From: an uncultured Bacillota bacterium
Lineage (GTDB): Bacteria > Bacillota > Clostridia > Oscillospirales > Oscillospiraceae
Direction of reading: 5' to 3'
DNA: 9,127 nucleotides
Assembly: GCA_947383275.1 (NCBI GenBank)
Contig: CANDCW010000091.1
Coordinates: forward strand, 1-9,127
The notes below the pieces were generated by a model that searched no databases, was not told the origin of the DNA, and saw only the letters and a program-made list of their open reading frames with translations. The position numbers and the translations under genes were made by a program. Shown in pieces: positions 5,986-9,127 of this stretch. The stretch's first letter is position 1. Every line of letters starts with the position of its first letter.

Positions 5986-6009
5986 AAGCCTCCTTTCCAA
6001 AGGAGCCTT
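5986..6009. repeat. Small inverted repeat between the XRE gene and cmk, terminator-like on the minus strand
   Basis: AAGCCTCCTTT (5986-5996) and AAAGGAGCCTT (5999-6009) pair with one mismatch and a very tight turn. Read on the minus strand, the stem is followed by TTTTTAC, which resembles a weak intrinsic terminator. On the plus strand there is no U tract. GCCTCCT (5989-5995) can instead pair perfectly with AGGAGGC further down (6011-6017). It might separate cmk from the cassette or be incidental. Confidence 0.4.
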
Positions 6010-6035
6010 GAGGAGGCAGAAACGGAGCGGTCAGT

Positions 6036-6713
6036 ATGAATTATAAGAGCATTGCCATCGACGGTCCCGCCGGGGCGGGGAAGAGTACTCTGGCCCGGCG
6101 GCTGGCGGAGAAGCTGGGATTTTTGTACGTGGACACCGGGGCGATTTACCGCACGGTGGCACTGGCGGTCCTGCGGGCGGGGATTGATCCCGCCGACGCG
6201 GCCCGGGTGGTCCCCCTCCTGGGGGGGCTGGACATCCGAATGAGCTACGGCGGGGACGGGGTGCAGCGGATGTACCTGGCCGGGGAGGACGTGAGCGAAG
6301 CCATCCGGGAGCACCGGGTTTCCAGTGCGGCCTCCAAGGCGTCGGCCCTTCCGGAGGTCCGGGCCTTTTTGCTGGATTTCCAGCGCCGGCAGGCCCAGGA
6401 GCACGACGTGGTCATGGACGGTCGGGACATTGGCACGGTGGTCCTGCCTGATGCGGACGTAAAAATTTTCCTCACTGCCGCCCCGGAGACCCGGGCGGAG
6501 CGCCGCCTCTTAGAGCTGGAGCAGCGGGGCCAGGCGGCAGATTTCAACACCGTCCTCCGGGATATCAGGGAGCGGGACCACCAGGACGAGACCCGGCCTG
6601 TTGCCCCGCTGAAGCGGGCGGAGGACGCTGCCCTGCTGGACACCACCCGGCTGAATCTGGAGCAGAGCCTGGAGGGGCTGCTGTCCTTGGTAAAGGAGAA
6701 GATCGCCTTGTGA
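6036..6713 (+). CDS. cmk: (d)CMP kinase (cytidylate kinase)
   Basis: This cytosolic enzyme transfers phosphate from ATP to CMP or dCMP to give CDP/dCDP, in pyrimidine salvage and phospholipid-linked CMP recycling. The 225-residue length is normal. Visible motifs: P-loop G10-PAGAGKS-T18; YVDTGAIYRT (31-40) in the nucleotide-binding region; the CMP-specific motif DGRDIGT (128-134); the lid motif RERDHQDETRPVAPLK (178-193); and the closing DAALLDTT. The ATG at 6036 has GGAG 8 nt upstream. It is followed by plsC with a 4-nt overlap; cmk-plsC-ispH is a recurrent Clostridia order. No separate strong promoter was seen directly before it, so transcription may come from the XRE region or further upstream. 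Confidence 0.97.
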   Translation: MNYKSIAIDGPAGAGKSTLARRLAEKLGFLYVDTGAIYRTVALAVLRAGIDPADAARVVPLLGGLDIRMSYGGDGVQRMYLAGEDVSEAIREHRVSSAASKASALPEVRAFLLDFQRRQAQEHDVVMDGRDIGTVVLPDADVKIFLTAAPETRAERRLLELEQRGQAADFNTVLRDIRERDHQDETRPVAPLKRAEDAALLDTTRLNLEQSLEGLLSLVKEKIAL

Positions 6714-7369
6714 GTGAAGAGACAACGATTAAAAAAGCGCCCCCCAAGGAGACGCCGGAGCGTCGGAAAAAGCGGATGGACTGGTTTTACCATTTGCTGT
6801 ACATGGTTGTCTGGCCCTATTTTCGGCTGATCCATCCCGTCAAGGCCAGGGGGCGGGAAAACATTCCGGAGGGGCCGGCGGTGATCTGCCCCAACCACAC
6901 CACCGCCGGCGACCCCTTCTATGTGGTTTTCGCCTTTGGCTACCGGTGGACCATGCGGGCCATGGCGAAGATACAGATCATGCGCGTGCCCTTTATCGGG
7001 TGGATCTTGGGCAAGGCGGGCGTTTTCGGCGTGGACCGGGATACAACCGATGTGAAAGCGGTGCGCACAGCCATGAAGTTCCTCAAGGAGGGCGACAAGC
7101 TTCTCATGTTCCCCGAGGGCACCCGGGTCCACGACGGGGAGGACGTTCAGGCCAAGGTGGGCGCGGCCCTGTTCGCCACCCGGACGGGGGTGCCCCTGCT
7201 TCCGGTGTACATTCAGCGCAAAAAAAAGCGGTTCCGGCGTAATACCGTGGTAATTGGGGAACCCTATTATCCGGAGTACGAGGGCCGGAAGCCCACGTCA
7301 GAGGAGCTTCAGGTTATTGCCCGGAATCTGATGGACCGGGTCCGCGCCCTGGGGGAGGGCGTGGAATGA
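6710..7369 (+). CDS. plsC: 1-acyl-sn-glycerol-3-phosphate acyltransferase
   Basis: This membrane-associated enzyme acylates lysophosphatidic acid to phosphatidic acid, the branch point of phospholipid synthesis. The protein has 219 residues. Motif I is N62-HTTAG-D68 (the HX4D catalytic pair H63/D68). Motif III is FPEGTR (134-139), and VPLLPVYI (161-168) fits motif IV. The first 23 residues are highly charged, followed by an aromatic, apolar stretch (24-42) likely to sit on the membrane. The start is GTG at 6710, overlapping the cmk stop (GTGA), with AAGGAG 11 nt upstream. The stop overlaps the ispH start by 4 nt. Acyl-donor type (acyl-CoA or acyl-ACP) cannot be read from the sequence. Confidence 0.95.
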   Translation: MSEETTIKKAPPKETPERRKKRMDWFYHLLYMVVWPYFRLIHPVKARGRENIPEGPAVICPNHTTAGDPFYVVFAFGYRWTMRAMAKIQIMRVPFIGWILGKAGVFGVDRDTTDVKAVRTAMKFLKEGDKLLMFPEGTRVHDGEDVQAKVGAALFATRTGVPLLPVYIQRKKKRFRRNTVVIGEPYYPEYEGRKPTSEELQVIARNLMDRVRALGEGVE

Positions 7370-9127
7370 GGGAAATTGTGCTGGCAAAGTCCGCCGGCTT
7401 CTGCTACGGCGTGCGCCGCGCCGTGGAGCTGGCGGAGGAGAAAGCCGCTCAAGGCATCCCCTGCGTCATGCTGGGCTCCATCATCCACAACCGGGATGTG
7501 ACCGGCCGTCTGGCCGGCCAGGGGCTCCGGGAGGTGGAGCGGCCCGGAGACGTGCCAGAGGGCGCCGCCGTTATCATCCGTTCCCACGGGGAGAGTCGGG
7601 CCGTCCACGAGGCGTTCGCCCGGCGGGGTGTGGAGGTCTTTGACGCCACCTGCCCCAATGTCACCCACATACACAACATTGTGGCGGAGGCGGAAAGACG
7701 GGGGCGCCAGCCTGTGATCGTGGGCACGCCGGATCATCCGGAGGTGCTGGCCATCGCGGGATGGTGTAAGGCTCCAGTGGTTGTTTCCGGGGAAAAAGAT
7801 TTGGAAAAATGGCTGAAAAAAGGGGAAAATCGAAACGATTTACCCCTCACGTTTGTTTCTCAAACTACCTCCACCAAGAAAATTTGGGACAATTGCGTGA
7901 AAAAAGCAAAAAAACTATGTACAAACGCGGAATTTTTTGATACAATATGCGGAGCGACGTCCAAACGCCAGGAGGAAGCCCGCCAGCTGGCCGCCCGATG
8001 CGGCCTGATGGTAGTGGTGGGCGACAGGCAGAGCTCCAATACCAAGCGGCTGGCGGAGATCTGCAGGGAGTCCTGTCCCGAGGTCCTGCTCATTGAGCGG
8101 GCGGGGGACCTTGATCTCAACCGGCTGCCTCAAGCGGATATGGTCGGCATCACTGCGGGCGCATCCACGCCCGCGTGGATAATAAAGGAGGTCATTGACA
8201 AAATGAGCGAAGAAATTTTAGAGATGGACAAATCTTTCCAGGAGATGCTGGAGGAGTCGTTCAAAATTTTGAATAATGGAGATAAGGTTACCGGCACCGT
8301 TGTGGCCATCACGCCCACCGAAGTCCAGGTGGAGCTGGGCATCAAATACCCCGGCTACATTGCCCTGACCGAATTGAGCGACGACCCCACTGTGAAGGTG
8401 GAAGACATTGTGAAGGTGGGCGACAAGATCGAGTCCATCGTCATGCAGGTCAGCGACCGGGATTGCCTGGTTAAGCTCTCCAAGCGCCGCCTGGACATTA
8501 ACAAGGGCTGGGAGGAGGTTGAGGAGGCCCGGGAGAATGAGACCGTCGTTGAGGGCTTTGTCACCGAGGACAACAAGGGCGGCGTGGTTGTGTCCGTGAA
8601 GGGCGTGCGGGTGTTCGTCCCCGCCTCCCAGACCGGCCTGCCCCGGGAGACGCCTATGAGCGAGCTGCTCAAGCAGAAGGTCCGCCTGGTCATCACCGAG
8701 GTCAACCGTGCCCGCCGCCGCGTGGTGGGCTCCATTAGCCGCGTTACCCGTGCCGAGCGGGCTGCCGCCGCGGAGAAGGTGTGGGCCGAGATCGAGGACG
8801 GCAAGCGCTACACCGGCACCGTGAAATCCCTGACTTCCTACGGTGCGTTCGTGGATATCGGCGGCGTGGACGGTATGGTCCACATCTCCGAGCTGTCCTG
8901 GAGCCGCATCAAGCACCCCTCCGAAGTGGTCAAGGTGGGCGACACCGTTGACGTGTACGTTATCTCCGCCGATAAGGAGAAGAAAAAAATCTCCCTGGGC
9001 ATGAAGGACCACAGCCAGGATCCTTGGACCGTGTTTACCAGCACCTATCAGGTGGGCGATACTGCCAATGTACGCATCGTCAAGCTGATGACCTTCGGCG
9101 CCTTTGCCGAGGTGGTCCCCGGTGTGG
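7366..9127 (+). CDS. ispH: Fusion of 4-hydroxy-3-methylbut-2-enyl diphosphate reductase (IspH) with ribosomal protein S1 (3' end outside window)
   Basis: The frame is open from ATG 7366 to the window end (587 codons). Residues 1 to about 279 are IspH, the [4Fe-4S] enzyme of the last MEP-pathway step, making IPP and DMAPP. Cluster cysteines are C13, C96 and C195; substrate-site residues H41, H74, H124, E126, T167, the SSN at 223-225 and S267 are all present, so the enzyme should be active. From M280 the protein continues as S1: OB-fold S1 domains at about 304-373, 392-458 and 477-547 (the last with SYGAFVDIGGVDGMVHISEL), and a fourth starting near 561 and cut by the edge. S1 binds mRNA at the ribosome. 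The ATG overlaps the plsC stop. Such fusions are known in Clostridia. Internal signals may also yield free S1. Confidence 0.96.
   Translation, partial: MREIVLAKSAGFCYGVRRAVELAEEKAAQGIPCVMLGSIIHNRDVTGRLAGQGLREVERPGDVPEGAAVIIRSHGESRAVHEAFARRGVEVFDATCPNVTHIHNIVAEAERRGRQPVIVGTPDHPEVLAIAGWCKAPVVVSGEKDLEKWLKKGENRNDLPLTFVSQTTSTKKIWDNCVKKAKKLCTNAEFFDTICGATSKRQEEARQLAARCGLMVVVGDRQSSNTKRLAEICRESCPEVLLIERAGDLDLNRLPQADMVGITAGASTPAWIIKEVIDKMSEEILEMDKSFQEMLEESFKILNNGDKVTGTVVAITPTEVQVELGIKYPGYIALTELSDDPTVKVEDIVKVGDKIESIVMQVSDRDCLVKLSKRRLDINKGWEEVEEARENETVVEGFVTEDNKGGVVVSVKGVRVFVPASQTGLPRETPMSELLKQKVRLVITEVNRARRRVVGSISRVTRAERAAAAEKVWAEIEDGKRYTGTVKSLTSYGAFVDIGGVDGMVHISELSWSRIKHPSEVVKVGDTVDVYVISADKEKKKISLGMKDHSQDPWTVFTSTYQVGDTANVRIVKLMTFGAFAEVVPGV
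7918..7946 (+). promoter_or_regulatory. Candidate internal promoter inside the IspH part of the fusion gene
   Basis: TGTACA (7918-7923, 4 of 6 to consensus), a 17-nt spacer, then an extended -10, TGA plus TACAAT (7938-7946; hexamer 5 of 6). A start near 7953 would give a transcript reaching the S1 start at 8203. It lies in a local AT-rich patch (7801-7950 is about 36% GC by hand count), which raises the odds of a chance match. Confidence 0.3.
8163..8205 (+). promoter_or_regulatory. Internal hairpin, strong Shine-Dalgarno and start codon at the IspH/S1 junction
   Basis: A perfect 7-bp stem, ATCCACG-CCCG-CGTGGAT (8163-8180), is followed after AAT by AAAGGAGGT (8184-8192), an extended match to the anti-SD of 16S rRNA. 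Ten nt later is an in-frame ATG (8203-8205). The protein from there would begin MSEEILEMDKSF, which looks like the start of a free S1 protein. The local sequence is AT-rich and open after the hairpin. Part of the SD is imposed by codons for K-E-V in the IspH C-terminus, so selection for initiation is plausible but not proven. Confidence 0.5.

Noticed and set aside
6245..7132. A 295-codon minus-strand frame across cmk and plsC
   Set aside because: It is antisense to two genes with intact catalytic motifs and has no recognisable domain; the protein is Arg/Ser-rich as expected for a shadow frame.
8218..9012. A 264-codon minus-strand frame opposite the S1 domains
   Set aside because: It is rich in His, Gly and Leu, mirrors the S1 coding bias, and runs antisense to clearly conserved S1 repeats. 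Regarded as a shadow.
1..9127. CRISPR array, insertion sequence, tRNA, rRNA or prophage genes
   Set aside because: No regularly spaced repeats, transposase or integrase motifs, or tRNA/rRNA-like sequences were seen on reading both strands.

Overview
The window looks like a chromosomal core region of a GC-rich, anaerobic, spore-forming Clostridia member, most likely Oscillospiraceae (Flavonifractor, Pseudoflavonifractor or Intestinimonas type). The basis is high GC in most genes, purine-rich Shine-Dalgarno sites, short gene overlaps, a GerW/YtfJ sporulation protein, and an IspH-ribosomal protein S1 fusion of a kind known from Clostridia. The genus is inference only.

Layout. (1) Positions 2-3271, plus strand: the 3' end of scpB (chromosome segregation), a DUF2953 membrane-anchored protein, a YtfJ/GerW sporulation protein, a secreted D-Ala-D-Ala carboxypeptidase, and an RluB-type 23S rRNA pseudouridine synthase. 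Spacing is tight or overlapping, so this is probably one operon. (2) Positions 3271-5491: a 17-bp-arm inverted repeat, then a good sigma-A promoter (TTGCAT-N17-TATGAT), a MurR/RpiR regulator (HTH plus SIS sugar-phosphate domain), and 2 nt later a BaiN/HI0933-family flavoprotein. (3) Positions about 5469-6009: a lower-GC pocket with a small minus-strand ORF and a divergent XRE-type regulator. Candidate promoters face each other, so their leaders would overlap. This pocket looks inserted into an otherwise housekeeping order. (4) Positions 6036-9127, plus strand: cmk, plsC and an ispH-rpsA fusion with 4-nt overlaps, cut by the window edge in the fourth S1 domain. The fusion ORF is open to the window end.

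How the genes fit together: the outer blocks are growth and envelope housekeeping (condensin, peptidoglycan trimming, rRNA modification, CMP/dCMP phosphorylation, phosphatidic acid synthesis, isoprenoid precursor synthesis, translation initiation). The RpiR-flavoprotein pair is a separately promoted metabolic unit of unknown substrate.

The parts most worth a second look are three. The first is the set of internal expression signals inside ispH-rpsA: an AT-rich island with an extended -10, a perfect 7-bp hairpin, and AAAGGAGGT before an in-frame ATG at the S1 start. The second is the divergent XRE/small-ORF switch-like cassette. The third is the inverted repeat abutting the RpiR promoter. No CRISPR array, tRNA, rRNA or insertion sequence was seen, and there is no gene-free stretch over 300 bases.
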